From Rhodanobacter sp. T12-5 (GTDB taxonomy: Bacteria > Pseudomonadota > Gammaproteobacteria > Xanthomonadales > Rhodanobacteraceae), in the NCBI RefSeq assembly GCF_008329435.1, contig NZ_NPKN01000003.1, positions 124,001 to 188,000 of the forward strand: a DNA stretch of 64,000 nt, in the 5' to 3' direction. The notes below the pieces were generated by a model. It was not told where the DNA came from, searched no databases, and worked only from the letters and a program-made list of their open reading frames with translations. Shown piece after piece: positions 1 to 9,138 of the stretch (positions within the stretch are counted from its first letter, which is position 1; the number at the start of each line of letters is the position of its first letter). The position numbers and the translations under genes were made by a program.

Positions 1-1
1 C

Positions 2-415
2 GCGTTGTACATGTTTGGCGGCGCGATCGAGCGCACCTTCGGCGCGCGCAATTTCACTGTCTATTACTTCGTGTGCGCGATCGTTGCCGCGGTGGCCCAG
101 TTGATCGTCGTGCACTGGTTCACCCACGGCTTCTATCCCACACTGGGTGCTTCGGGTGCAATCTTCGGCTTGCTGCTAGCGTTCGGCATGCTGTATCCGC
201 ACGAGAAAGTGATGCTGATCTTCCTGCCGGTGCCGATGCCGGCGTGGTTGTTCGTGATCGGCTACGCGGTGGTGGAACTGGTGATGGGCGTCACCGGCAC
301 CCAGGCCGGCGTCGCGCATTTCGCCCACCTGGGCGGCATGCTGGGCGGCTATGTACTGATCGAATACTGGCGCGGGCGGCTGCCGCTCAAGCCGAAGCGG
401 TATCTCCGGCGCTGA
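2..415 (+). CDS. Rhomboid family intramembrane serine protease, C-terminal part
   Basis: The gene enters from the left edge, so only the last 137 codons are present. Rhomboids cleave substrate transmembrane segments inside the lipid bilayer with a Ser-His dyad. The serine loop reads GASGAIFG, matching the GxSG motif, and the catalytic histidine lies in AHFAHLGGMLGG in a later membrane helix. Several hydrophobic helices are visible, followed by a short basic tail. The stop codon is only four bases from the stop of the convergent rapA gene, so no independent terminator fits between them. The substrate cannot be told from sequence. Confidence 0.9.
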   Translation, partial: ALYMFGGAIERTFGARNFTVYYFVCAIVAAVAQLIVVHWFTHGFYPTLGASGAIFGLLLAFGMLYPHEKVMLIFLPVPMPAWLFVIGYAVVELVMGVTGTQAGVAHFAHLGGMLGGYVLIEYWRGRLPLKPKRYLRR

Positions 416-419
416 GCCG

Positions 420-3257
420 TCAGCGCAGCGCGAGGAAGTCCCCGCTGACCACGAAACGCACCGCATCCAGGCGCAGGCGCGATTGCGGCAACGCCGCCAG
501 CAACTGCGCGCGCTCCTCGACCACGGCGGTGATCTCGGCTTCGCTGACCGACGGATTCACCGCCCGCAATGCGAGCAGGCGCGACAACTCCGCGTCCAGC
601 GTCTCGGTGACCAGGTTCACGGCGTCGTCGATGCGGGCCTTGCCGCGTTCGCCGGCCAGTGTCTCGGCACGCGCGAGCATGGGCGGTACCAGCTTGCCGA
701 GAAACTTGCGGTAGCGCGCCACTTCGATCGTGCGCGTGGCGGCCCGCCGCAGCGAGGTTTCGCTCGGCTGGAAATCGACGCGTTCGGCCAGCCGGGTATC
801 CATGGTGATCACGATCGGCAAGGTCGGCAGGAAGCGCTCGGCGTCAAGCCGACGATCGGCTACACATTCGAGCAGGTAGACCGCCTGCAGCAGCGCGCTG
901 CGCGCCGGCAACTCGTCGTCGACCATGAACGCGGCATTGCCCTGTTCGCTGGACAGCGCCAGATCCAGCGCGCCGGCGACCAGTGGGTGGTCGAGCCGCA
1001 ACAGCGGCAGCTCTTCGCGCGCCAGCGCCACGTCGCGCGCGAACGTCACCGACTGCGGGCCTTCGGCGAAGCCGGGCAGGGCATCGGTGGACAGATATTG
1101 CGGGTCGAGCAGAAGCACCTGGCCACCGAGTTCCTCGGGGTGGATGCCGAAACCCTCCAGTAGCCGCTGCACGAAGGCGTCGCGGCCCGGATCGAAATCT
1201 TCGCGGGCGAACGCCTGCTGCAGTTCGTCGGCGTGCAGGTCGCGGCTGGCGGCCAGTTCGAGCAGATGATCGCGGCCGCCACGGATCAGTTCCGCCATCT
1301 GCTCGTGGCTGGAGCGGGTCTCGGCCAACAGTACGTCCAGTTCCTGGTCGCGGTTGTCGTCGCCGCGGGCGTGTTCATCCGCCAGTCGCGCCAGCGGTTC
1401 ACCGTAACGGCGCAGCAGTTCGCGGCCGTCGGCCGGGCTCATGCGGAAGGCATCCACGCCTTCGTCGTACCAGCGTGCCAGCACGTGCTGGGCGCTGTCG
1501 GCGACGGCGAGGATGTGGATGTTGATGTCATGCTTCTGCCCGATCCGGTCGAGCCGGCCGATGCGTTGTTCGAGCAGGTCGGGATCAAGCGGCAGATCCC
1601 ACAGGATCAGCCGGTGCGCAAACTGGAAGTTGCGGCCTTCCGAGCCGATCTCCGAGCACAGCAGCAGGCGCGCGCCGTCGGGCTGGGCGAAGTAGGCGGC
1701 ATTGCGGTCGCGCTGGATGATGCCGAGGCCTTCGTGGAAGCGTGCCACCCCGACGCCGCTGCGGGTGCGCAGTACTTCTTCGAGCGCCAGCACCTTGGCC
1801 TGGCTGCGGCAGATCAGCAGGAACTTGTCCTGCGGGTGAGCGTCGAGCAGGGCGATCAGGGTGTCGATGCGCGGGTCGGCGCTGTAGTCGATTTCGATCA
1901 ACGCCGGTGGCTGCTGAATGTCGGCGTGGAATTCGGCCAGCAACGCCTGGCGCGTGCTTTCCTCGACCGTGTCGGCATCCAGCAGGTGCCATTCGGGCAA
2001 GCGCTTGGGAAAGCCGCCGACACCAGCACGGTTGTTGCGGAACATCGCGCGTCCGGTGCCGTGGCGGTCGATCAGCGCGGCCAGCAGTTCGCGGGCGTTG
2101 GCGGGTTTCATCGATCCGGCGAGTTGTGCGGTGAGCGTCTCGTCGCCGTGAAACGCTTCGGCCAGGGCTGCGCGCTGTGCGTCGTCGAGCGGCTCGCGGT
2201 CGAGCAACCGGTCGGCGATCTTCGACAGCGCCTGATAGGTATCGGCCTCTGCCAGGTAGCCGTCCAGATCGTGGTAACGCTGCGGATCGAGCAGGCGCAG
2301 GCGCGCGAAGTGGCCACTGCGGCCCAGCTGTTCCGGCGTGGCGGTGAGCAGGATCACGCCGGGAATCCTGGCAGCCAGCTGCTCCACCATCGTGTAGCGC
2401 GGACTGGCCACGTCCGGCGACCAGGCCAGGTGATGCGCCTCGTCGACGACCAGCAGATCCCACGGGGCATCGAGCAGTTGCTGTGCATGCTTCGGCGAAT
2501 TTTCCAGGAAGCCGAAGTCGGCGATGACCAACTGCTCGTCTTCGAACGGGTTGCCGTCGTCCTGCTCCAGTGCTTCGCAGCGCTCCTCGTCGTAGATCGC
2601 GAAGCTGAGGTTGAAACGCCGCAGCATTTCGACGAACCACTGGTACACCAGCGTGTCGGGCAACAGCAGCAGCACGCGCGAGGCACGGCCGGTTGCGAGT
2701 TGGCGGGCGATGATCATGCCCGCTTCGATGGTCTTGCCCAGGCCGACCTCGTCGGCCAGCAGGACCCGTGGCGGGCGGCGGGCGGAGGCGATGCCGGCGA
2801 CGCGCAACTGGTGCGGCACCAGGCCGATGCGTGCGGCACCCAGGCCCCACATCGGCGAACGGCGTGCCTCGGCACGCCGTTTGAGGCCTTCCAGGCGCAG
2901 CTCGAACTGCGCCACCGGATCGGTGCGGCCCCCGATCAGGCGGTCGTCGGCCTGGCTCACGCTCTGCTCGTCGTCGAGCTGGCCTTCCTCCAGCTCGCGG
3001 CCTTCGCCGCGATAGATGAGCAGGCCTTCGCGAATTTCCACCCGCTCGACCAGGAATGCGATGCCCTTGCCGGCGACGCGCTGGCCGGCGCGGAACTCGG
3101 CGCGCAGCAGCGGTGCCGAGTCCATCGCATAGGGGCGCAGCACCCCGGCCTTGGCGAACAGCACCTGCACGCCGCGTCCTTCGACGCGCAGTACGGTGCC
3201 GAGGCCGAGTTCGGGTTCGGCGGAGGAGATCCAGCGTTGACCAGGTACGAACATCAT
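420..3257 (-). CDS. rapA: RNA polymerase-associated Swi2/Snf2 ATPase RapA (HepA)
   Basis: A 945-residue protein, close to the roughly 968 residues of E. coli RapA, which binds RNA polymerase and recycles it from posttermination complexes. The N-terminal 100 residues look like the Tudor-like region of the family. Walker A is DEVGLGKT near residue 168 and the Walker B box is VVDEAHHLAW. The second RecA lobe carries SEIGSEGRNFQFAH and the arginine-finger stretch EQRIGRLDRIGQ. Two ATG codons stand in tandem at the start and the outer one is used here. It is convergent with the rhomboid gene and lies downstream of the iron-hydroxylase gene on the same strand, about 110 bases away, so it probably has its own promoter. 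Confidence 0.96.
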   Translation of the reverse strand: MMFVPGQRWISSAEPELGLGTVLRVEGRGVQVLFAKAGVLRPYAMDSAPLLRAEFRAGQRVAGKGIAFLVERVEIREGLLIYRGEGRELEEGQLDDEQSVSQADDRLIGGRTDPVAQFELRLEGLKRRAEARRSPMWGLGAARIGLVPHQLRVAGIASARRPPRVLLADEVGLGKTIEAGMIIARQLATGRASRVLLLLPDTLVYQWFVEMLRRFNLSFAIYDEERCEALEQDDGNPFEDEQLVIADFGFLENSPKHAQQLLDAPWDLLVVDEAHHLAWSPDVASPRYTMVEQLAARIPGVILLTATPEQLGRSGHFARLRLLDPQRYHDLDGYLAEADTYQALSKIADRLLDREPLDDAQRAALAEAFHGDETLTAQLAGSMKPANARELLAALIDRHGTGRAMFRNNRAGVGGFPKRLPEWHLLDADTVEESTRQALLAEFHADIQQPPALIEIDYSADPRIDTLIALLDAHPQDKFLLICRSQAKVLALEEVLRTRSGVGVARFHEGLGIIQRDRNAAYFAQPDGARLLLCSEIGSEGRNFQFAHRLILWDLPLDPDLLEQRIGRLDRIGQKHDINIHILAVADSAQHVLARWYDEGVDAFRMSPADGRELLRRYGEPLARLADEHARGDDNRDQELDVLLAETRSSHEQMAELIRGGRDHLLELAASRDLHADELQQAFAREDFDPGRDAFVQRLLEGFGIHPEELGGQVLLLDPQYLSTDALPGFAEGPQSVTFARDVALAREELPLLRLDHPLVAGALDLALSSEQGNAAFMVDDELPARSALLQAVYLLECVADRRLDAERFLPTLPIVITMDTRLAERVDFQPSETSLRRAATRTIEVARYRKFLGKLVPPMLARAETLAGERGKARIDDAVNLVTETLDAELSRLLALRAVNPSVSEAEITAVVEERAQLLAALPQSRLRLDAVRFVVSGDFLALR

Positions 3258-3366
3258 TCAGCCGTGTTGCATCAAAGGGCCGGTAATTATCCGCCCCGCA
3301 ACGCGTGCTGGGAACAGCCGGCAATACGCACCCGCCGGCATGCCCCGTCCGCGTCGGGTTCGATGC

Positions 3367-4044
3367 TCAGGTTTCGGCCCACTGGCGCAACAGGTTGTGA
3401 TAGATCCCGGTCAGCTGCAGCAGCGCAGCGGCATCGGCGCCGGATCGGGTGAGGGCCTGGATCGAGCTATCCAGTTCAAACAGCAGGCGCCGCCGACTGT
3501 CGTCGCGGATCAGGCTTTGCACCCAGAAGAACGCCGCCAGCCGTGTGCCGCGGGTCACCGGCGTGACCCGGTGCAGGCTGCTCGACGGATAGACGATCAG
3601 GTCGCCGGCCGGCAGCTTCACTTCGTGCTCGCCGTAGGTGTCGCTCACGATCAGCTCGCCGCCGTCATAGTCGTCGGGCTCGGTGAGGAACAGCGTGCAG
3701 GAGATATCGCTGCGCAGCTGGGCCTCGGCGGTCAACGTCATGACCGCGCCGTCGACGTGGGAGCCGTACTGGCCGCCGCCCTCGTAGCGATTGAAGCGCG
3801 GCGGCAGGGTGCGCAGCGGCAGGGTTGCCGCGTGATAGAGCGGCGAGGCCGCCAATGCTGCCAGCACGAGCTGGCCCAACTGCTGGCGCAGCGGCGAGGC
3901 ATCCGGCAACTGCCGATTGCGTTTTACCTTGGCGCCTTGCGCACCGACGGTTTCGCGACCGTCGGTCCAGTCGGCGGCATTCAGCGCAGCGCGCATCTGC
4001 GTGAGCTGTTGGGGGCCGAGAACGTCGGGTATGTGCAGCAGCAT
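3367..4044 (-). CDS. PKHD-type Fe(II)/2-oxoglutarate-dependent hydroxylase (YbiX/PiuC family)
   Basis: A 225-residue protein of the YbiX/PiuC family, non-heme iron dioxygenases repeatedly found next to siderophore receptor genes. The iron ligands are visible as H96 and D98 in YGSHVDG and H158 in SSLHRVTP, and the 2-oxoglutarate arginine is probably R168 in RGTR. The start has AGGTGA about nine bases upstream. It lies just downstream of a Fiu-like receptor on the same strand, with a palindromic repeat between them, matching the fiu-ybiX arrangement of E. coli. A role in iron acquisition is inferred from this context; the substrate is not known to me. Confidence 0.93.
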   Translation of the reverse strand: MLLHIPDVLGPQQLTQMRAALNAADWTDGRETVGAQGAKVKRNRQLPDASPLRQQLGQLVLAALAASPLYHAATLPLRTLPPRFNRYEGGGQYGSHVDGAVMTLTAEAQLRSDISCTLFLTEPDDYDGGELIVSDTYGEHEVKLPAGDLIVYPSSSLHRVTPVTRGTRLAAFFWVQSLIRDDSRRRLLFELDSSIQALTRSGADAAALLQLTGIYHNLLRQWAET

Positions 4045-4065
4045 GAATCACCTGTGCCATGACGT

Positions 4066-4145
4066 TGCGGGAGCGGCTTCAGCCGCGATGTTTTTTTCAT
4101 CGGAGGCCCGGAAGCAAGAGCATCGCGGCTGAAGCCGCTCCCACA
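4066..4145. repeat. Dispersed palindromic REP-like element, copy 1
   Basis: Two arms, gggagcggcttcagccgc and its inverse gcggctgaagccgctccc, flank a loop of about 30 bases containing a T run. A second copy with nearly the same arms lies at 11603-11666. The element sits between the hydroxylase and receptor genes and could act as an mRNA stabiliser or partial terminator. Confidence 0.85.
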
Positions 4146-4153
4146 AAAAGCGG

Positions 4154-6493
4154 TCAGAAGCGGATGTTGGCGGTGAGCATCGCCGCGCGCGGCGTGCCCG
4201 GGGTGTAACGGTAGCCGCTCTTGTTGATCGCCGCGACGTAGTCCTTATCGAACAGGTTGTAGAGGTTCAACTGCAGGTCGAAGTGCTTGTTGACCGGGTA
4301 GCTGGCCATCGCGTCGAACACCCAGTAAGACCCGGTGAACGCCGGCGTGCCGACGGCGCCGTCGGTGCCGCGCTTCATCTCGCCGGCATAGCGCGCGCCG
4401 CCGCCGATGGTGAGGTCGAAGGGCAGATGGTAGGTGGTCCAGGCGGTGAACGCGCTCTTTGGCGTATAGGCGAGGTCGCTGGAGCCATCGTTGGCTACGG
4501 CGTTGCCGTCGATCACCTTGGCGTCCATCGTGGTGTAGCCGGCGGTGACGGCCCAGTTGTCGGTGAGCTTGCCGACCATGCTCAGTTCGATGCCCTGCAC
4601 ACGCTTCCTGCCGACCTGGTAGTACTGCAGGTCGACCGGATCCTGCACCAGGTCGTTGCTGACGGTGGTGCGGTACAGCGCGCCGGTCAGCAGGAGCTTT
4701 TCGCCGAGCAGGTCCCACTTGGTGCCCAGCTCGACGGTGCGGGCCTTCTGCGGGTCGAAGTTCGGGTTGTCGGCGCTGTTGGCCGAATTGCTGAGGGTGA
4801 GCGTATTGCCGCCAGGCGGTTCCTGCGACACGGCGAAGTTTGCGTAGATGCTGCCGTTGGCGGCTGGCTTGTACAGCACGCCGAGTTTGTAGCTGGGCAG
4901 GTTGCCGGATTTGCTGGTGTCCACGCCGGGAACCACGCTGCCGGCCGGCAGGCTGCCGCAATCCGGGCCACGACGGCCGCCGCACACCACCATGCTGTCG
5001 AAGTCGGTCTTGTAGTGGTCCAGCCGCACGCCGGCGTTGACCTGCCACTGTTCGTTGACTTTCAGGGTGTCGAATACGTAAGCCGCTTCCGTGTCGGTCT
5101 GGCCGTGGCTGTCGGCGCCGTTGCGGCCGTAGACCAGGCCGTTGACGTCGGCGTCCGGGTGGTACAGGTTCGCTGCTGGCCAGGCGCTGCCAGCGAGTGC
5201 CGCCATGCCTGTGGTGCTGGCCTTTTCGCGGGTCAGTTCGATGCCTGCGCTGAGGTCGTGGACGATCGCGCCGGTTTCGAAATTCGCCGTGACATTGGTC
5301 TGGTTGGTGAGGATGCGGTTGGTCTGGTCCTTGAACGTCGGATTGCTGCGCGCGATCGTCCAGGTCGACGGGTCATCGATGCCCGGAGTCAGCAGGTTGG
5401 CGGCATCGCCCTTGAACGAGGTCAGCAGGTAGTCCTGATGGGTGCGGCCCCAGCGCGTGGTGTTGTGCAAGGCCACGTCCGGCGAGAAGTCATGCTCGAC
5501 GATGATCGTGAACATGTCCGCCTTGACATCGTCTTGGTCGGCGTCGGTGCCGTAGAAGTTACGCGGATCGACCATGTTAGCGTCGGCGAGGAAGGGACGG
5601 GTCGGGTCTGGGCTGCTGTAGCCGGGCAGGCCGATGGTCGGCACGCCGCCGTCGGGCAGGTTGTTCTGCTTCACGTGCAGGAGGTCGAGGTAGACGCGGG
5701 TCGGCGTATCCATGCCGAAGGCCAGCGACGGCGCGATGCCCCAGCGGTTGTTCTCGACCTTGTCGCGTCCCGGTGCGCCGCTGTCCTGGCCCATCACGTT
5801 GAGGCGGAACGCGGATGTATCGCCAAGGGTCTGGTTCCAGTCGGCGGTGGCGCGCTTGTGCTGGCCGCTGCCATAGCCGATCGATCCGGAGATGCCGTTG
5901 CCCAGCTGTGGCTGCTTGCTGGCGAGGTTCACCGCGCCGGTGGGCGAAGTGCGGCCGTTGTCGGTACCGGCCGGGCCCTTGGTGACTTCGACCTGTTCGA
6001 TGTTGAAGATGTCGCGTGAGATCGAGCCGAGGTCGCGCACGCCGTCGACAAAGATGCTGCCGGACGTATCGAAGCCGCGCATGTAGATGCCATCGCCGGT
6101 GCTGGTGCTGCCGTTTTCGCCGACGTAGAAGGTGCCTACGCCCGGGCTGTTGCGCAATGCCTCGGTCAGCGTGGTGGCACCCTGCTGCTGGAGCAGTTCC
6201 TTGGTGATCACGCTGATCGTCTGCGTGGTGTCGATCAGTGGTTGGGTGAATTTCGGCGATGACACGTAGTCGACGCGATAGTCGTCGCCAGCGACGGCCT
6301 CCACCTTCACCCCAGGCAAGTTCTTCGCGTTGGCGACCTGCGGCTCGAAGAAGCTCCCCGCCGGGACGTCCGCAGCTGCTGCAGGGAAGGCCAGTGCCAG
6401 GCCGGTGAGCAAGGTCGCTGCCGTCAGCATGCCTGCCGTTGCCGGCTGCTTGCAGGAGGTGACGGCGTGTTTGCGTGACTTGATGGCTGCCAT
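4154..6493 (-). CDS. fiu: TonB-dependent catecholate siderophore receptor, Fiu-like
   Basis: A 779-residue outer membrane receptor importing ferric siderophores with TonB-ExbBD energy. It has an N-terminal signal peptide ending near FPAAAADV, a plug domain with VISVITKELL-like and IYMRGFDTSGSIFVDG segments, a 22-strand-barrel-sized C-terminal half and the terminal aromatic F (ANIRF). Long stretches, such as GENGSTSTGDGIYMRG and PDGGVPTIGLPGYSSP, closely resemble E. coli Fiu as I recall it. The start at 6493 has GGAG six bases upstream; an in-frame ATG at 6562 lacks this and would extend the protein ahead of the signal peptide. A Fur-box-like site lies about 215 bases upstream, so a long leader is implied. 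It forms an iron-uptake pair with the downstream YbiX/PiuC-type hydroxylase. Confidence 0.93.
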   Translation of the reverse strand: MAAIKSRKHAVTSCKQPATAGMLTAATLLTGLALAFPAAAADVPAGSFFEPQVANAKNLPGVKVEAVAGDDYRVDYVSSPKFTQPLIDTTQTISVITKELLQQQGATTLTEALRNSPGVGTFYVGENGSTSTGDGIYMRGFDTSGSIFVDGVRDLGSISRDIFNIEQVEVTKGPAGTDNGRTSPTGAVNLASKQPQLGNGISGSIGYGSGQHKRATADWNQTLGDTSAFRLNVMGQDSGAPGRDKVENNRWGIAPSLAFGMDTPTRVYLDLLHVKQNNLPDGGVPTIGLPGYSSPDPTRPFLADANMVDPRNFYGTDADQDDVKADMFTIIVEHDFSPDVALHNTTRWGRTHQDYLLTSFKGDAANLLTPGIDDPSTWTIARSNPTFKDQTNRILTNQTNVTANFETGAIVHDLSAGIELTREKASTTGMAALAGSAWPAANLYHPDADVNGLVYGRNGADSHGQTDTEAAYVFDTLKVNEQWQVNAGVRLDHYKTDFDSMVVCGGRRGPDCGSLPAGSVVPGVDTSKSGNLPSYKLGVLYKPAANGSIYANFAVSQEPPGGNTLTLSNSANSADNPNFDPQKARTVELGTKWDLLGEKLLLTGALYRTTVSNDLVQDPVDLQYYQVGRKRVQGIELSMVGKLTDNWAVTAGYTTMDAKVIDGNAVANDGSSDLAYTPKSAFTAWTTYHLPFDLTIGGGARYAGEMKRGTDGAVGTPAFTGSYWVFDAMASYPVNKHFDLQLNLYNLFDKDYVAAINKSGYRYTPGTPRAAMLTANIRF

Positions 6494-6707
6494 GGGATCT
6501 CCGTTGATGGTCTGGTGAGTCGACAGGGCCTGGCGGGTCTGGCGAATGCAGGTGTTTCGCAATGGCTGGATGAAGGATTTCCGGGCGGCGCAAGGCGCAC
6601 AGCGGGATGGCTGCGTGTTCGTGCCGACCGACGAAGGTCAAGGGGTTCGGGATTTTTCCGCGCGACGCATCCACCCGGGGGGCGAGCGGTCGGAGCAGGC
6701 ATACGAT

Positions 6708-6732
6708 ATTGTTAATGAGAATGATTTGCAAT
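6708..6732 (-). promoter_or_regulatory. Candidate Fur box for the Fiu-like receptor
   Basis: On the minus strand the site reads tgcaaatcattctcattaa, an AT-rich imperfect palindrome resembling the Fur consensus (GATAATGATAATCATTATC), in otherwise GC-rich DNA. It lies between the terminator of the upstream peptidase gene and the receptor gene, as expected for an iron-repressed promoter. Confidence 0.75.
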
Positions 6733-6765
6733 ACTGAATTGCCGCCGATGCCGCCGCGAGGCCCA

Positions 6766-6797
6766 TGAAAAAGGCCCCGCATTCGCATGCGGGGCCT
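6766..6797 (-). terminator. Rho-independent terminator of the M13 peptidase gene
   Basis: A GC-rich hairpin (aggccccgca / tgcggggcct with a short loop) is followed on the minus strand by a run of five T. It lies 45 bases after the stop of the M13 peptidase gene and separates it from the Fur-regulated receptor. Confidence 0.88.
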
Positions 6798-6841
6798 CTG
6801 TTTTCATGCCGCGATGAACCGCGGCATCCAGCGGGGTCGAC

Positions 6842-8965
6842 TTACCAGATCTTCACCTGTTTGTCGGCCGGACGCACCATCGCGTCGCCGGGCTTGCACT
6901 GGAACGCGGTGGCGAATGCTTCCATGTTGGAAGGCGCACCGATCGCACGCAGAGCCGTGGGAGCATGCGGATCGGTGTTCAGGCGCAGCAGCTCCTGCTT
7001 CTCGCGGGTGTGGCCACGCCACACGCGGGCCCAGTTCAGGAAGAAGCGCTGGTCCTCGGTGTAGCCGTCGATCTTCTTGCCGGCCTCCTCCGGGTTTTTC
7101 TTCAAGGCGGTCTGCAGCGCGTCATAGGCGACATTCAAGCCACCCAGGTCGGCGATGTTCTCGCCCAGGGTCAGCTTGCCGTTGACGTGCGCATCCGGCT
7201 TGTCCTTGATCGGCGTGTAGTCGTTGAACTGCTGCACCAGCTTGGCCGTACGCGCGTCGAACTTGGCACGGTCGTCCTTGGTCCACCAGTTGACGTTGTT
7301 GCCGGCGCCATCGAACTGGCTGCCTTCGTCGTCGAAGCCGTGGCTGGCCTCGTGGCCGATCACCGCGCCGATGCCGCCGTAATTGATCGCGTCGTCGGCC
7401 TTGGCATCGAAGAACGGCGGCTGCAGGATCGCGGCCGGGAAGTTGATCGTGTTGTCGGTCGGGTTGTAGTACGCGTTGACCGTCTGCGGGGTCATGCCCC
7501 ATTCCTTGCGGTCGGTCGGCTTGCCGATCTTGGCGATGTCGTACTCGTAGTTGAACTTCGAGGCCGCCTGGATGTTGTCGTAGTAGTTGTCGCCGGTGAC
7601 GTTGAGGCCGGTCCACTCACGCCACTTGTCGGGGTAGCCGATCTTGGGCAGGAAGGTGTCCCACTTGGCGATGGCCTTGGTCTTCGTCTCGTCGCTCATC
7701 CAGTCGAGGTTCTGGATGCGCGCCTTGAGTGCGTTGCGCACGTTGTCGACCAGCTCCTGGGCACGGGCCTTGGCTTCCGGAGTGAACTCCTTGGCCACGT
7801 AAAGCTGGCCGAGAGCCTCGCCCATGGATCCGTTGACCGCGCGCAGCACGCGCTTCCAGCGGGGCTGCTGTTCCGGCTGGCCGGACAGGGTCTTGCCGTA
7901 GAACGCGAACTTGTTGTCCTCGAACGCCTTGCTCAGGTACGGCGAGGCGTCGTCGATGGTGTGGAAGCGCAGGTACGCCTGCCACTGGGCGATCGGCGCC
8001 TTGGCCAGCAGCTTGTCGAACTCGGCGAAGAACTTCGGCTGCGACAGCGAGAAGCCCTTGTCGACAGTCACGCCCTGGGCGGCGAAGAACTTCTCCCAGC
8101 TGAAGTGCGGGGTGACCTTGTCCGCTTCCTTGACGGTGACGAAGTGGTACTGGTTTTCCGGCGTGCGCAGTTCGACCGGCGCCAGCGAAGCCTTCGCCAG
8201 TTCGGTCTCGAACGCCATCACCTGGTCGGCCTGCTTCTTCGCGTCATCAGCCGAAACACCGGTCAGTTCCAGCGTCTTGGCGATGTAGTCGAGGTACGCC
8301 TTGCGCAGGTCGGCTTGTTTCGGGTCGGTGTAGTAATCCTTGGTCGGCAGGCCCAGGCCGCTCTGGAAGGTGTAGGCGATCTGCTTTTCGGCGTGCTGGA
8401 AATCGGCGCCGGCACCGAACTGGAAGATCTGCATGTCGCCGCTGGAGAAGCTCTTGTCGAGGTAGTCGGCGACGTCGCTGCCGTTCTTCAGCGCGGCGAT
8501 GGCGTCGAGCTTGGGCTTGATCGGATCGAAGCCGGCCTTCTCGATGGCGGCGTCGTCCATGCCCGAGTGGTACAGGTAGCCGATCTTCTGTTCGATCGAA
8601 CCGGCCTTGGCAGTGGCGGCATTCTTGGCGGCCGATTCGACGATGGCGTGCTGCGTGTTCAGGCTGTCCTCGGCCAGCTTGTTGAATGCGCCCCAGCTGG
8701 TGTGGTCGGCGGGGATCGGGTTGGCGGCGACCCATTTGGCATTGACGAAGCCGTTGAAGTCCTGGCAAGCCTTGATGTTGGGGTCGAGCTCGCTGATGTC
8801 GAAGATGCTCTTGCCGGCATCGACCGCCGCGGTGGTGCTGCTGGCAGCTGGCGCCACGCTGGCTGGCGCCTTGGCCGCGTCTTCCTGCTTGCCGCAGGCG
8901 CTGAGTGACAGCGCAACGCTTACGGCCAGTGCCAGCGCCAGGGGCTTCAGATACTGCTTGGTCAT
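6842..8965 (-). CDS. M13 family metallopeptidase lipoprotein (neprilysin/PepO-like)
   Basis: A 707-residue zinc endopeptidase of the neprilysin family. The N-terminus MTKQYLKPLALALAV continues to a lipobox LSAC with the cysteine near residue 24, so it is probably anchored in the envelope facing the periplasm. The zinc motif HEASH (HExxH, in VIGHEASHGFDDEGSQFDG) and the downstream GENIADLGG segment, which supplies the third zinc ligand Glu and a conserved Asp, are intact. The C-terminal CKPGDAMVRP stretch is typical of the family. Length is normal. A terminator follows, so it is probably monocistronic. Clustered GTCA half-sites lie about 110-140 bases upstream. It may digest peptides; physiological substrates cannot be inferred. 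Confidence 0.94.
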   Translation of the reverse strand: MTKQYLKPLALALAVSVALSLSACGKQEDAAKAPASVAPAASSTTAAVDAGKSIFDISELDPNIKACQDFNGFVNAKWVAANPIPADHTSWGAFNKLAEDSLNTQHAIVESAAKNAATAKAGSIEQKIGYLYHSGMDDAAIEKAGFDPIKPKLDAIAALKNGSDVADYLDKSFSSGDMQIFQFGAGADFQHAEKQIAYTFQSGLGLPTKDYYTDPKQADLRKAYLDYIAKTLELTGVSADDAKKQADQVMAFETELAKASLAPVELRTPENQYHFVTVKEADKVTPHFSWEKFFAAQGVTVDKGFSLSQPKFFAEFDKLLAKAPIAQWQAYLRFHTIDDASPYLSKAFEDNKFAFYGKTLSGQPEQQPRWKRVLRAVNGSMGEALGQLYVAKEFTPEAKARAQELVDNVRNALKARIQNLDWMSDETKTKAIAKWDTFLPKIGYPDKWREWTGLNVTGDNYYDNIQAASKFNYEYDIAKIGKPTDRKEWGMTPQTVNAYYNPTDNTINFPAAILQPPFFDAKADDAINYGGIGAVIGHEASHGFDDEGSQFDGAGNNVNWWTKDDRAKFDARTAKLVQQFNDYTPIKDKPDAHVNGKLTLGENIADLGGLNVAYDALQTALKKNPEEAGKKIDGYTEDQRFFLNWARVWRGHTREKQELLRLNTDPHAPTALRAIGAPSNMEAFATAFQCKPGDAMVRPADKQVKIW

Positions 8966-9071
8966 GGATATCCCTCTGTGAGTGATTTTGCCCTGTGGGC
9001 AGGTACGGTGGTGGTGGCTGGCCGCGCTGTCGGATCCCCCCTCAGGCCGCGGACATACCGGATTACGCTAG

Positions 9072-9106
9072 GTCAAACGTCACGGGTCAGACAGTGTCAA
9101 AGGTCA
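9072..9106. promoter_or_regulatory. Cluster of five GTCA half-sites upstream of the M13 gene
   Basis: GTCA (TGAC on the minus strand) occurs at 9072, 9079, 9086, 9096 and 9103, four of the five steps at 7- or 10-base spacing. It lies in the gap shared by the M13 peptidase promoter and the end of the DUF502 gene. The regular spacing suggests a direct-repeat operator, but no regulator is identified. Confidence 0.35.
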
Positions 9107-9138
9107 GGGGGTGGGCGTAGTGCACCGAAGGCACGATG

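Noticed and set aside
1233-3452. 739-codon open frame on the plus strand opposite rapA
   Set aside because: It has no domain character and mirrors a clear RapA; the GC-rich third positions of rapA keep the opposite frame free of stops.
6965-8908. 647-codon open frame antisense to the M13 peptidase
   Set aside because: Low-complexity Val/Leu/Gly/Arg sequence without motifs, fully overlapping a well-supported gene.
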